Positions 33,035-45,464 of a stretch of DNA of 64,000 nucleotides are shown here, one piece after another. A program made the translations under genes and the position numbers. The DNA is from Polytrichum commune (lineage: Eukaryota; Streptophyta; Polytrichopsida; Polytrichales; Polytrichaceae), in assembly GCA_950295325.1 (NCBI GenBank), contig OX485806.1, forward strand, positions 52,261,169-52,325,168, written 5' to 3'. Numbering within the stretch: position 1 is the first letter of the stretch; each line of letters starts with the position of its first letter. The notes under the pieces are model-generated. The model was not told the DNA's origin, did no database searches, and worked only from the letters and a program-made list of their open reading frames with translations.

Positions 33035-33480
33035 GATAATAGAAGGTGTTTCATACAAGGCCGGAGTAGGATCTCTCATGTATGCAATGGTGGCCACGAG
33101 GGCCGATATTGCATCTGTGGTAAATACGGTAAGACAATTCATGTCGAAGGCCGGTCCACCACATTAGAGGGTCGTAAAACACATCATGAGGTACTTAAAG
33201 GGCACTTTGGACTTCAAATTATGCCTCGGAGGCAAGGATATTGTCTTAAGAGGTTTTTGCAATGCAGATTGGGCAGGAGATGCAAACGACTAGAAATCCA
33301 CCATGGGGTACATATTTTTTGTTGGTGTTGAAATCATTTCATGGAAATGCAAGAAACAACCAACCATTACATTGTCTACAATGGAGGCGGAGTACATGGC
33401 TACTAGCCATTGTACTAAGGAAGCGGTTTGGCTTTGGCAACTTTTGACGGATGTGGGATATGTGCAAAAAGGACCGACAT
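33035..33480 (+). pseudogene. Copia RNase H fragment, second copy, 5' part
   Basis: Starts further upstream in the Copia protein than the first copy (thumb segment SLMYAMVATRADIA near 33072). It continues through RYLKGTLDFKLCLGGKD, GFCNADWAGDAND, a stop, STMGYIFFVGVEIISWKC and LSTMEAEYMATSHCTKEA. It is interrupted at 33480 by a solo LTR and resumes at 34455. Confidence 0.9.
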
Positions 33481-34454
33481 TGTCGCAACCCTTGCTAGCC
33501 CCCCTTGACAATCTTGCCAACTTTCAATTCTAGCAAAGGTTACGAGCGCTTACCATTCGCATTCCGCCATGTTAATGGTTAGCTCCTCCTACCCCGGACC
33601 TTATAGTTCATAGGAGGGAACCAACCCTCCTACTTTGCTTTCGGGACTCACCCCTTAATCGGTAACCCATTTCTTGGATGTGGACTTCCGTCCATGGAAG
33701 TCCAATCCCATGTTGATCGTCGTGTTGCCGGAGCAACACTATAACAACCCGAACCATACTAGGCAACTATGGCCTCACATTGGGCCAATGCCCATGGAGG
33801 CCATGCCGTTCGGCCTCGGGTGGGTGAGGCCATACCACCTCACCCATATAAGCCTCTAGGACTTCACGCGGGGCCCCTACCCCATCGTCAACCAACCTCT
33901 TGTCTCTCTACCAAGAGTTGGGGCCAAGTGGACATTTTCCTTTAGCTGCTGGGCCTAGAACCCCCCAGCAGCTTCAGACCATCATAACTTCCTTGTATGA
34001 TGTTTGATCATAACAATCAACCACTCCATCTTCATCTACGCTTCACGTAGATGCCGATGGACTCCTCACTTGCCCCATTCGGGCAAGTATTGAGGAAGTT
34101 ATGCCTGTTTGAACCTTGACAGTCCCGGGAATCACTCCCAGGCACTGCTGTACCAGGGCGCTGTCCCAGGACAGCGCCCCACTCAAATGGCCATAACTCC
34201 TAGCTCACACCTCCGATTGAGGTGTTCTTGAGCTTTCTAGAATCACCACGCCATGAGCTACGCATAACTCATGGCCTTACCCTTGTGCCTCCTAGTCTTC
34301 GTGGGTGGGAGGCGTTCCCAACGCCCGGGGCCCTCACCCACACTAGGATCACTTGGGCCCTCTCACCAACGGCGCCACAAGTCCCGGGTGTCACTCCGGG
34401 GTCCCCCTTGTGCCCATGGTGTTTCGGGCACTCCTCATGGAGAGGTGCGCGACA
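33481..34454 (-). mobile_element. Solo LTR of the Gypsy family inside Copia fragment
   Basis: 974 bp, TGTCGCAACCC to GTGCGCGACA on the plus strand, so sense is minus. The duplication GACAT is perfect at 33476-33480 and 34455-34459. The Copia reading crosses it cleanly, ending GYVQKGPT and resuming SIMCDNQGCIALAKN. Confidence 0.95.
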
Positions 34455-34745
34455 GACATCCATCATGTGTGACAATCAAGGATGCATAGCACTTGCAAAG
34501 AATCCCACACACCATTCTTGCACCAAACATATGGATGTACAACATCACTTCATTAGAGAAAAACTAAAAAACCAAAAGATATGTTTGAAGGATTGCCAAA
34601 CGGAGTATATAATAATGGACATGCTAACCAAACCACTTGCAAAAGATAGGCATCAAACATTAACAAAGGCAATGAATTTAAAAGCCTATAACCACTTGCA
34701 AAAATTGAGTGTAGAGGGTAGAACATTAAGATTGCTCATAGTCGT
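34455..34745 (+). pseudogene. Copia RNase H fragment, second copy, 3' part
   Basis: Reads SIMCDNQGCIALAKNPTHHS, HMDVQHHFIREKLKNQ, IMDMLTKPLAKDRHQ and KAMNLKAYNHLQKLSVEGR, the normal C-terminal end of a Copia polyprotein. The frame is open from the LTR edge, so an apparent fusion ORF with the LTR exists (34222-34893), but it is an insertion artefact. Confidence 0.9.
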
Positions 34746-34879
34746 ACATTTCCGTGTTGTCGCCTCGACACACCTTACTCATCATTTGTTTTTTCTAAAC
34801 TTGAAATGTATAATCAACATACATAATCTATGGCCGATGAAAAATTGGTTTTTCCTTATATTTATCTTATACCTTAATA

Positions 34880-35720
34880 TTGTGGTATCATGATTTCTTT
34901 ATAGTACAAGTTGTAGAATAGGCGTTTTGTTTGTAATAAAATCTTGGATATTGTGTGGCTCCTTGGTAAAAATATTATTCTGTACCTTTTGTTTTTCCAA
35001 AACTTGAAAACTATATTGATTTGTAATTCTTTTGGTAAATCTAACACATCTCTATCCAATTTTGATCTATAACTAAATCCTACGGTTTTTTCTTTGAATT
35101 GTTGTCACGTTTTATTTTCATAACTTTTATTCATGCACACCATCAATTTTATAAATCTATTGGTACTCCGCCATAATCTCTCGGTGTAACTTTCATTGTT
35201 GTACTTAGAAAACCCCCACGGCCAATGATTTGCCGCCTTGGTGATCACAACATCTTTTTCATAGTCTACTAGTACAAAGTTTCCTTTCAAGTTCAATTCT
35301 TCAACCGTTCAATGGATTTCTTGATCTTACTGAGATATATTCTTCGGTCTTATGAAACACTTATTGTCTATTGTTTTCCTATTCGTCACTCGACATTTCT
35401 TTTTCACGAACATTCTAGATATAATATAAAATTTTCATCTTCATTTATACAATGGTATTATGATTTTTTTGTAGTATAGGTTATAAATAATCTTTCTTGG
35501 TTGTTGTGGTGGTTGGTTTAGCTTGTGATTTTGGGCATGCCCTCCAACAAAATATTTTTTCCTTCATTCTACACTTTAAGAATTAAAGTTTCTTGTAGTT
35601 CTTTTAGTAGTTTTTTTAGTTTTTGTTCAAAACTCCGATCTATAAGTAAAATTAATCTCCTTCTCTTCAAATTCCTTCCAACTCTTGTTGTAGAAAGTAT
35701 AGTTGATCACAATTGACATC
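34880..35720. repeat. Weak ~560-bp direct duplication in AT-rich DNA
   Basis: GGTATCATGATTTCTTTATAG near 34883 and GGTATTATGATTTTTTTGTAG near 35455 head two similar stretches. A second pair, GATCTATAACTAAATCC near 35063 and GATCTATAAGTAAAATT near 35636, keeps the same order. The copies are strongly diverged. Confidence 0.35.
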
Positions 35721-36785
35721 ATGTTGAACTATGGAGATGTGTCAACCTTGGATTAATCCTTCACAATGATTTTTGCCAGGAACTTATTGTGACGGATCAA
35801 TATTTGTTTGATTAACCAATTTCATTCAAGCTAACACATTGTAGTGGTTTACATAGCTTGTAATTAAAATAACACAACATGTAATATGTATTTTTCCTTG
35901 TGACACCAACTTCATTGTCATATGATATTATGATCGTGGCTTTATAATTTTGATTGCATTATTTTTATATTAGCAATACACATTGTATCCATGTAATTAC
36001 ATAAATCACATATTAGCAATATAATCTCTTAAAATGGCGATGAAAGACTAACAACTTTGACGACAACCGCAATTAATGTAATATTGGCTACAAATTATGT
36101 AACAAACCTCCCACATGTTTGTCACCATCTTTCACAACAACAATTATCAACCAGAATGATGAATTAAAAAACTCAGTTGTAACATCTAATTAGAATCATA
36201 GACCAAACAACTTTTGGTCTAAGCTCAACCACCCAACCACCCAACCAAAGGAAAGAGACAAAAATATCTTCTTTCCTCCCCCGAGTTTCCTTTTATGCCA
36301 AAGGCATTATTTTTATTTTTTATGTCCACATATTTTATTCATAACTCTATCTCTTAGTTGTACTATAAATATTCTATTTTTGATTTTTCTAGAACCTTCT
36401 TCCATCTTTTAAATCGATCTCTGTGAGCCCAAAAGTTACGCTCACATGCTAATTAATCTTAATATAACATAATCTTGGAAGTAAAAAGCAAGTAAAGAAG
36501 GTGAGAACCACTCAAAAAATAAGAGAAAAGCCAAAAGTTAAGTGAAGTTATGATAGGATAGGCTAATTAAAAAGGCGGAGTTGAAAAGAAATGAAAGGTC
36601 AAATAGAAAGGGTCAAACCCGATTTTTTTTTCCGGGCGGCCCCAAGATGCTAGGCAACGCGACGGAAAGGAGGAACTTGGAGTGGTCTCGGGCGGTAAGA
36701 AAAGAGAGGCTCATTATCACGACAACAGAGAGATTAAGGGATGAAAGGGGGAAGCTTTGTTGCAAGGTGGAATGTTACGGAGCCA
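35721..36785. other. AT-rich intergenic sequence
   Basis: About 1 kb of AT-rich sequence left of the Mutator-like element. No gene or repeat recognised. Confidence 0.45.
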
Positions 36786-37407
36786 TGTCACTGGGGCGCT
36801 CCATGGCCCCAGGCGCATATTCAATCTAGGCCATGGAGGCGCCCCCTCACAATCGACGGCCCACATCGGGCCGGGCAGCTAGGTAAAGGGGGGCGGGCGG
36901 TGGGCCCAAGGATCAGAGAGTAGGCCCCAGGCTGGGGCCACTTCACACAGGAGGCTGAGGGCCACTTCAGGGACTCATAAAACTCGTGGTAACGCTTGGG
37001 CTTGAAAGCCGATCAAAGCTCATTTGACCAGACATTCCATTAACTCGATAAATTTGCAAGTTACACAGAAGGCTGAGACTTATTTTGGAAGACATAAAAA
37101 AAATCGTATTATTAAGATGTCATCTTTCCATTAATATGTTAAATGGTCTTATTATCGTGGTCTTGTCTTCTCATTAATATGATAGATGTCGTAAACTTAT
37201 CATATTATTGAGGGAATACAAAAACATAAGTAAGATGAGAGTTAAAACATATACAACGAATTTAAGCAATATAAATGCTATGGAATAATATCTCATAGCT
37301 CCAAAAAAATACGATTCCAATAATGCAAGGAATTCAATTACATAAGCATATTAAATGACATTAAATAATTGGATTACAATGATGTTACAAGGTCAAGCAA
37401 ATCTAAT
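36786..37407 (+). repeat. Left terminal inverted repeat of the MULE
   Basis: Inverted match to 42238-42858. Inner limit AAATCTAAT. This arm carries an extra ~26 bp (CACACAGGAGGCTGAGGG and neighbours) that the right arm lacks. Confidence 0.9.
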
Positions 37408-37429
37408 ATTGAGGGGTATTATATTTAAC

Positions 37430-37913
37430 GATCACTTCACAAAATAATTAGACAGTCAACTTAAGTAGCTTTTAGGATTAAATTAGACCCACATAAAAAT
37501 CCAAACATAAAAGTAAGAACGTAAAAGTTATGTGAAAATAATTATGGCAATTAGGAATGTATGACAATAATTATCGTACTCGTAAAATGGTCAAATAGAT
37601 CCCTCAATTATGTTCAATATAGTCTAAATGTTCACTATTTGATGTCCGTTCTTAGAACCACACTCCACTCAAATATAGGTATCCTAATTATTGCTATATT
37701 GGAGATAGGCATGTATATATTTGGTGTAGTTAAGTTAACTTGGACCACTAAGTGCTACCATGAACTAATAAGGAGGATAGGAAGAATTTATGAGGGGATT
37801 TAACAATTACTTCACAAACTAATTAGACTGTCAACTTTAGTAGCTTTTACTTTTAGGATAGGCAAACATTAAAGCCCAAATATAAAAGCTACGTGAAAAT
37901 AATTTTGATAACA
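37430..37913. repeat. Subterminal direct duplication in the MULE
   Basis: CACTTCACAAAATAATTAGA at about 37434 and TACTTCACAAACTAATTAGA at about 37806 begin two similar ~110-bp stretches. Each ends in a GTGAAAATAATT block. They lie between the left terminal repeat and the transposase start and may be transposase-binding or promoter sequence. Confidence 0.6.
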
Positions 37914-38008
37914 TAACCACTAGAGCTTGAAGGTCTTGCAAGAATTCTAAACTTCGAACATTTTTTTTATTCTCATTGTTTGGTAATTAATTGCTTTGTT
38001 TTATTGCA

Positions 38009-41000
38009 ATGGAGGGTTTGGTAGGTTACGATGTTGTTGAAGACATATATGTAGAAATGAATGAGGTAATTGAAGAAACTATTCTTGACAACAAGGATAT
38101 TGACATAGATTACGATGTCTTCATTGATGAAGACGTAGTCGAAGGTAATGTTCAAGAGCTTGGGGATGTCAGTAGTCCAGAGGGTGATACTCATCTACCC
38201 CTTATACAATTTGTTTCACAAACCTTTCATCTTTTTACAGAGCGATCATGTACATACATGATTTCATGTCTTCAACATGAAATCGAAGCCACTGGTGAGG
38301 GAGTATTGGATGTAGAACCATCATTTGCCAAACCCAATTTGTCATTAGTTGTTGCCCACCGCGAGGCTTTAAATAAATGGAGGAAACTAGAGAATAGTTT
38401 ACGTGTAGCACAACATAATGACCACTTGAGACTCTTTCATAAGAATGCTAACATCTCTCATCTGGTTATTCTTTTTCTTGAAGAGTGTGAGGATATTGTA
38501 TTTGAAGCCCACACAAGTAAAATTCCACATCATGGAATGAATGCTACTCAAAATATCATCAATGGGAAAAGGTGGCTTGTAGGATCTCCCCACTATGGAA
38601 TCCCGCACAAATACATTAGAGAATTTTGCCTTCAATGTTCTATGTGCTCTGCAAAGAAACGTCCAAGCCCAATGAAGCGGAAAAAATATCACTATGATGA
38701 GGTTATCCGTGTGCCTATCGATCAATTAGACAAAAGATTGAAAGACCTCATTTTGGAGCATAAGGTAATATTATTTATATTCTTTTAGTCCCAATTCAAT
38801 ACATTACTAGATACATTATGTATTTGATTTTAGTGTACTATCATTTCATTCAAATATATTGTAGTCTTATATATTTGTTTTTTTGAATATTAGATCTATT
38901 TAAAACTCAATCATGAATATATCGTTACTGCCACCCTTTTTCCTGCAAGAGTTACTGTATACCGTTGTAGCCGGAGTGGCTATTTTCGGGATGGAAAAAG
39001 AAGAAAAACAAATACAACTTCACTAGTGCCACCTACCAAAAAAATTCGACAATACAGTACAACAAGGTTTGTTGGATGTGAGTTCCACATCAAGATTGTG
39101 CATCCAACAAATAATGACAAAGATGCTGAAGTAATATTACTAACTTCTTTTATATTCAATGTACTATAGCGTATTTGTATAATAAAACTTATATTTTTAT
39201 TCTTGATTTTAGTAGCTGTTTTTGCACATTTTGATATTGAAATTGATTGCAGATTCATCTTCACAAAGGACACTCTAGACATATTCCTAGTTCAATAGAT
39301 GACGTATTTTTTTTGTCTCTTCACCCTTTGGCCATTCATTATATCCAAGAAAATTTGCATAACATGAATAAGGTGAAATCAGCAGTTCTTGCAACTCGAA
39401 GTAGGGCACCAATTTTGCAGCAACAAGTTGAGCCTCATGAAAGGGTTTCTTATAGGTTTTTTCCTACTCCAAAAGTAGTTTCCAATTTGGTATATTCTAT
39501 GCAAAAAAGTGGGCAAGTAAAAGATGATGATTGGGCCAACATACACAGCCAATTAGACAGTTGGAAAGAAAACGGCCTAGTTATCTATTTTCAAACTGAC
39601 GATCCTAACAATGAAGTCCTAGAGAAACGTCCTTTTGTGCTAGTCATACAGAGCGATTGGATGCGCGAGCTAGCAATCCAAATTACTCCAAACTCGGCCT
39701 GGACAATTGATAGTACATTCAAGACCAACTAATATGCGCTACCATTATATGTTGCAATGTGTCCCAATAACCGCGGATATGGTATGCCTATATTTTTTAT
39801 GCTTTATTCTAAATATTATCAAGAGGGTCATGAGGCAACATCATTGAGGCTAACTTTGCGGGCGGTTTTTGAGAGAATGGGGCCTATTAGACCCAATGCG
39901 ATAGTGATTGAGAAAAGTGCAACAGAGCTTAATGTTTTCACAATAGTGATTAATGATGATCCATGGTGTTGGGCGAACAACGTCATTGGTGGTGAGCAAA
40001 TAAAATGCAAATTGTTATTGTGTTGGTTTCATGTTAAAAATGCGTGGATGGAACATCTTGTGTCTCATATCAATGTTGACAAGAGAACTCAACTTTATCG
40101 TGATATGTGCGGTCTTCTAGAATGCCTCACAGAGGCCCAATTCAATTCAAAATATGCTGAATTCAAAATCATTTGGGCAACCGATAAGCTAGTTTTGAAC
40201 AATGTTGCGAGTGGATGGGCGGGAAATTGCAAATGGCGTGGTATGTGGCCAAGATTTAATTGTCTGTACGAGCATGGATTTGTAAATACAACAAATCTAC
40301 TAAAAAAAATTGTGGCATGTTATAAAATATACCTTGCTCGATAAGAAAGTTAATCGGCGTTTGGATCAGCTTGTTTGGGCACTCATAAGTATGTGATTGA
40401 TTGATTGATTTTTTTTGTATGTATAATTTTGATTAAAACAAATTATATATATATATATAAAATATTAAATCAAATGATATTAATATTGGTGTTTTTTTTT
40501 TGTATTTAATGTGTAGGGCAACCTGGGACAGGCCTTTGGGTTGGTGGCGGTACATTGATAGAGTACTACATGCATGTGAATGTACTAAGCGCTCGGGGGG
40601 GGGGGCAGTGTGTTAAAAAGTTAAGGATATAGGTGCGAACAACCACTATTTTATAAGGGGTATTACTTTCAATTTTTTTTTCACATGCTATCATTATGCA
40701 AATTTCTACTTTGGGTTACTAGAAAAATGGCTTGCATTACTTATAATTCCAAATTACCTATTATTCCATACCCTATAATACTTTAAAGATGTCCAGTGCC
40801 ATTTTTGATATCCTATATTACTCTTAAGTCCAATTATAATTTTTTGCCCCCATGTTTTTAAAATACCCCATCATTTGTTCGCACGTATATTGCTACCCCA
40901 ACCAATGACTACCCCCCCCCCGAGACTAAGCGATTCACGAAAATATTTAACAAGGGGAAGAGATTGACAATACACAATCCGCATGCAAAAAGCTAACGCC

Positions 41001-42252
41001 ATGGTAGAGAGAATAAAGGCTGATCCACCAAGTAACCTTGAAGGTATCGATAATGTTGGTATGGAATTCCTCATCCGTAGCTAAACAATACATAAGCGGT
41101 GGTATGCAGTATATTTAGGCACTGAATGTTGTGAGTGTGAGGATACAATGTCTATCTGCAAACACCTTCTTGCTGTAAAAAAATTGGTGGACAAAGAATT
41201 CACATATTTGAAGCGTATATTATCTATTGAAGAAAATGGATTTGTAAACCATTTAGATGATGTGGGAGAAGATGATGTAGTTTCTCCTCCATAAAGCCCT
41301 GAATTTAACCCTCCATTATCATTCATGGATGATATTGGTGTACAAGACGATAGTCTTGGTATTGTACAAGGTGAAGCGTCAGAAGTTGAGAATGTTCCTC
41401 AAATCCAAGTTCGATTAGCGAAGTTAAATGATCTATATGTTGAGTTGGGTCGAGATTTTTTCACAACAGATCAGATAATAACTGTATGTTTAGAACATAT
41501 AGAAAACGCAATCAAGAGGTTGAATGCCATAAAAAAAGAACTTCAATTTGTCTTCAACCCTCAATTAGTTCCTGGACGTATTTCTTTACCTCGTGCTGGT
41601 AGTAATATTGCTTCAATTCAAGCCAATGAAGCGAGGACCAGGTTTTGATATGGAAGGCCATGGAATCCCAAAAACAAGGATCCAGTTGGTTCAAGTGGGG
41701 ACACGAACCCCTCACAAACATCAGGTACTCATACTACATTATGATTTATTGAAATTGGAATTAAATAAATTGGAATTTTTATTTGATAACATGATTTTAT
41801 TGTTTCAAATCTTATGATATGTAGGACCACCAATAATTAGAACCACTGCATTGGCACGACCTGAAACAACAATGGAGGCTCGGCGACGACAATCAATGGC
41901 TCGGAAACGGAAGCGGATGCTACTTCCTAAATTGTGTAAGCAAAAATGTCGTGTTTGTGGAGATCACAATTTGTTATGTGAAGGGGAGCAAACTAAGGAA
42001 TGCCATAATTGTGGGAATGCAATTGTACGAGGCGAGTCTCAAACCGGTTCCATTGGGATGGATGGTTCTTTTGTTGGGCAGTTGGTGGAGCTTTACAACG
42101 AGAATGCAAATATTTGGCAACCGGAAAAACTAGTCAACTACAACTTCTCAAAAGATGGGAATGATGCACAATCCTACACCCTTCTTATAGAACACAATGG
42201 CGAATCCATATCTGGGATAACCTTACCAGATGAATACATTAGATTTGCTTGA
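38009..42252 (+). pseudogene. MULE transposase, spliced, inactivated
   Basis: Exons recognised are 38009-38764, 38894-39130, 39253-40388, from 40517, and from about 41826 to the stop at 42252, all with GT/AG borders. Exon 1 has an HHCC-type finger (HTSKIPHHG ... CLQC). Exon 2 plus the start of exon 3 form a WRKY/GCM-like Cys/His finger (YRCSRSGYF ... GCEFHIKIV ... HLHKGHSRH). Exon 3 is the DDE core: IDSTFKTN keeps the first Asp, but the second reads AIVIEKS, Glu for the usual Asp. A SWIM finger, CECEDTMSICKH, lies near 41130-41165, and a Cys-rich ribbon (CRVCGDHNLLC ... CHNC) near 41950-42015. Breaks are a TAA at 39730, a shift in the A8 run at 40302, a MITE in exon 4, and further stops near 41082, 41292 and 41646. 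The stop codon lies inside the right terminal repeat. Confidence 0.9.
40592..40924. mobile_element. hAT-type MITE inserted in a MULE exon
   Basis: 333 bp with inverted ends CTCGGGGGGG and CCCCCCCCCGAG. A longer imperfect pairing extends inwards: GTGCGAACAA lies about 50 bp in from both ends. It is flanked by a perfect 8-bp duplication ACTAAGCG at 40584-40591 and 40925-40932, the length typical of hAT elements. It has no coding capacity. The transposase exon reads through the site once the insert is ignored. Confidence 0.88.
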
Positions 42253-42858
42253 CTTTGTAACATCATTGTAATCCAATTATTTAACGTCATTTGATATGCT
42301 TATGTAATTGAATTCCTTGCATTATTGGAATTGTATTTTTTTGGAGCTATGAGATATTATTCCATAGCATTTATATTGCTTAAATTCGTTGTATATGTTT
42401 TAACTCTCATCTTACTTATGTTTTTGTATTCCCTCAATAATATGATAAGTTTACGACATCTATCATATTAATGAGAAGACAAGACCACGATAATAAGACC
42501 ATTTAACATATTAATGAAAAGATGACATCTTAATAATACGACTTTTTTTATGTCTTCCAAAATAAGTCTCAGCCTTCTGTGTAACTTGCAAATTTATCGA
42601 GTTAATGGAATGTTTGGTCAAATGAGCTTTGATCGGCTTTCAAGCCCAAGCGTTACCACGAGTTTTATGAGTCCCTGAAGTGGCCCCAGCCTGGGGCCTG
42701 CCCTCTGATCCCCGGCCCACCGCCCGCCCCCCTTTACCCCGCTGCCCTGTTGGCAGCCCGGGGTAGCTGCCCGGCCCGATCTGGGCCGTCGATTGTGAGG
42801 GGCGCCTCCATGGCCCAGATTGAATCTGCGCCTGGGGCCATGGAGCGCCCCAGTGACA
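42238..42858 (+). repeat. Right terminal inverted repeat of the MULE
   Basis: Inverted match to 36786-37407. It includes the last codons and stop of the transposase (IRFA then TGA at 42250-42252). This arm has an extra ~26 bp (GCTGCCCTGTTGGCAGCCCG region) absent from the left arm. Confidence 0.9.
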
Positions 42859-45464
42859 CGGGTTGCCGAGTGGTGCTGCTTGTGGCATGGTAGGATAGAT
42901 CTTGACAACCTGTGCATAATTAGGGAGTGTTGAAATGCGGAAGGATTGAGGTGCCTTCTATGGGGAAGGAAGTGAAGAAGTGGTGTTATTGAAGGGAGCA
43001 GAACTGTAGGAAAGAGCTAAGGAGACGGAAGCGCTGTCTCAACGTAGAGATCAGTACTCTTGCGTGGAAGAGACAGAGAATATGGGTGTATGGATGTGAG
43101 GATGGTAATCTTTGTTGGGAGGAGCGGATCCCAGGATCAGGGCTAGATCTCAAAAGTGTTGAGCTTGAGAGAGTATGAAGTGGACTGAGATCTTCACACA
43201 TGGTCTGGTTCGAAGGATTTACAGGGGGACTGAACCAGTGCATGCATGGGAGAGAGAGAAGAAGAGGGAGCGCCTTTCCATTGTTGCTTCCCCCATAGCG
43301 CTGAGTAAACCAACACAGTTGTAGTTACCTTGTCGAATTCGCCACTAAAGCTGACGGATTGGTGCCAGGATTAGTGTTGAGATGCAATAGGCATTACAAA
43401 GTTAGGAAGAGGAAGAGGCATGGGGTCGCATCTCGACTTAGTGCCAAAAACCTTCTCCTTTTGGTTGTGTGCAAACTAGAGGTAAGGTGTTGGTTGTGGT
43501 AGAAATTGCGCCACCAATGCAGGATGCCCTTGTTGATGGCATGTTGTAGCTTCTAAGACATTATACAAGAGTCGGGCAATTGGCATCGAGGTTGTCAAGA
43601 TCATCTATAAGACACAAGATTGACTAGCCGGGAGCCAGATAGACTTTGACATCTGAAACTCAACCGTTGTTGCTGCTCTTGACACAAGGATGGAATGAGA
43701 TTGGTTGGGTGGGTTGTTGAGATCATCACTTCAAACCGTGACGGGCCACAAATGCAAGGTAGCGCTACGAGGAGTCGGGGTGTGGGAAATCATGGTGAGG
43801 AGCATAGTGGTAAGCAATCTAAAGAGAAGCTCAACAAATCGCATGTTGGTGCACAAGATGGCCATTGGAAAGATTTGGGGTTAAAAATTCATCACCCTTC
43901 TCAGGAAGCTCCTGAGAACCACATTGCGTTCAGAGACGGCATCGGCACCGCCAGGAGCTGAATGGCTATCGGATGACCAGTTGAAGAGTTACCACGCACG
44001 GTGTTACTGCGAAGGTCGATACTCTTGGTCCAAGAGCGAGGGGAGGGGACGTTGGTGGAGAGGACAACGGACCCAAAGTCGCGAAGAGCACAACCATGAA
44101 GTGGAAGCGAGCAGTTCCACTAGGAACATCTGCTCAACCAACCGGCCGGTATCAAGCGACGAGGAGGAGGTTGCCTATCCAAGCGTTTCACTTCCCTCTC
44201 GCGAATTGCGCACGAAGGACGGCCATGAAGAACAACATCACACCCCTCAGGGAAGTTTCTCTATCTTCCTACTCTTGTCTGTGCCCCTCCTTGAATTCAG
44301 AAGTATCCAATACAATTCAATCGCGTGTTAGCTATCATTTTGTCCCCATGTGAAGAATTTTGTGAGACAAAAGTCGGGCTGTCAAGCTGTGTTACTTCGG
44401 TGGTGTTTGGGAAGTGCTATGCATGTAATGTTATCATCGTTGGAATCGATGGCGGATGGACAAGCTTGTTTTTTTTTGCATGGTTTGTTCTATAAGAAAT
44501 TGCAATGATCTCCATGCTTTGTAGGTTAGGATGGTCCTGAGGAGTAGTAAGAGGAATTTGTTTTCGGTATGAGGTACAACTAGGGTGCGATTGTACCTCC
44601 GGTCCCTACCAAGGGGTTTCGGGCCTCAATTGTCTGTTGCTCATTTTGGAATGGTGTGAGATGCAAGACCACGTGGGGGAAGTGGGCCAGGTTATTGAGG
44701 TAGCGATGACAGGCCTGAATGCACATGCGAGGAAGGCTACAATTTCGAGAATTGTTGTCATCTTCAAGCAATGAGAGTATGGCAAGGGATCCGTGCTTCA
44801 GGAATTGGGTCGTTGTGGAAGGGTCAAGAGAATTAGCGGGTGCTTTGTTTCTCTTCTGAGTTGATGAAGTTGTTCTGCACTGAGGATGGGGGCGGTGACA
44901 GGCGGTGCTCGGGGAGAACGCTAATCGTGTTGGTTGAGGATGTTGCCGTGGAAGGTCTACAGGGAGGTTGGGATGAGTAATGCGTTGGAAGGTTACCCTT
45001 AACTTGTTGCCGAGGATGGTCAGTTAAAGAACACACCCGAAGCAAGTCTGCAGGGTTTCCAGCTGACGGGTTGAGGCTGTAAACAGGGGTTCAAGGGTTG
45101 GATCACATTTACCACGGGCTCTTGAACATTAGGTTGTGGGTTAGGCCAAGAGATTGATAGGTGTGGGGAAGAACTAGAAGGCAGTTGGTGTGGTGTGTAA
45201 GGGGTTAGTAAGAGAACCGAGACTTTAATTAAGGGAGTGAGGCTGAGCAATTCATTGACATTGTAATGTGACCAAATATTTCTAAATACTTGTGTGCTAA
45301 ATAAAAAGATTGTGCATCCAACACGTGCCTCCGACCTCAAGTTGCAGTTGCATGTGGTGTGGAGTTAGTAAGAGGTTAGTCAAAACTTGTGTGAAGAGGA
45401 ACTCCCACCTGGACTAGGACGCATTTAAAGGATGGGAAGGTTCCTTGCTCACAATCTCATTCTT
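42859..45464. other. Unassigned 2.6-kb region
   Basis: GC-richer than its surroundings. Plus-strand frames at 43695-44331 and minus-strand frames at 44833-45340 are open but have no motif, biased composition or splice pattern that I trust. It may be an old retroelement without recognisable domains. Confidence 0.35.

Larger units (their letters stand above)
36786..42858 (+). mobile_element. Mutator-like DNA transposon (MULE) with ~620-bp terminal inverted repeats
   Basis: The first and last ~620 bp are inverted copies of each other, starting TGTCACTGGGGCGCTCC at both ends. The outer ~200 bp are GC-rich and the rest AT-rich, with two small indels between the arms. A broken transposase gene lies between them. 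I could not find a clean 9-bp target duplication (left flank ACGGAGCCA, right flank CGGGTTGCC), so the flanks have decayed or the true ends differ by a few bases. The high similarity of the arms, seen by eye, contrasts with the heavily damaged transposase. Confidence 0.9.

Noticed and set aside
34222-34893. 223-codon open frame joining LTR sequence to a Copia RNase H end
   Set aside because: It is created by the solo LTR insertion at 33481-34454. The first third is LTR sequence and the rest is the Copia pseudogene.
36777-36785. 9-bp target duplication for the MULE (ACGGAGCCA against CGGGTTGCC)
   Set aside because: Only a few positions agree in any register, so I do not count it as a duplication.
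42618-42917. Open frames in the GC-rich right end of the MULE
   Set aside because: They lie wholly in the terminal inverted repeat and have mirror images at the left end.
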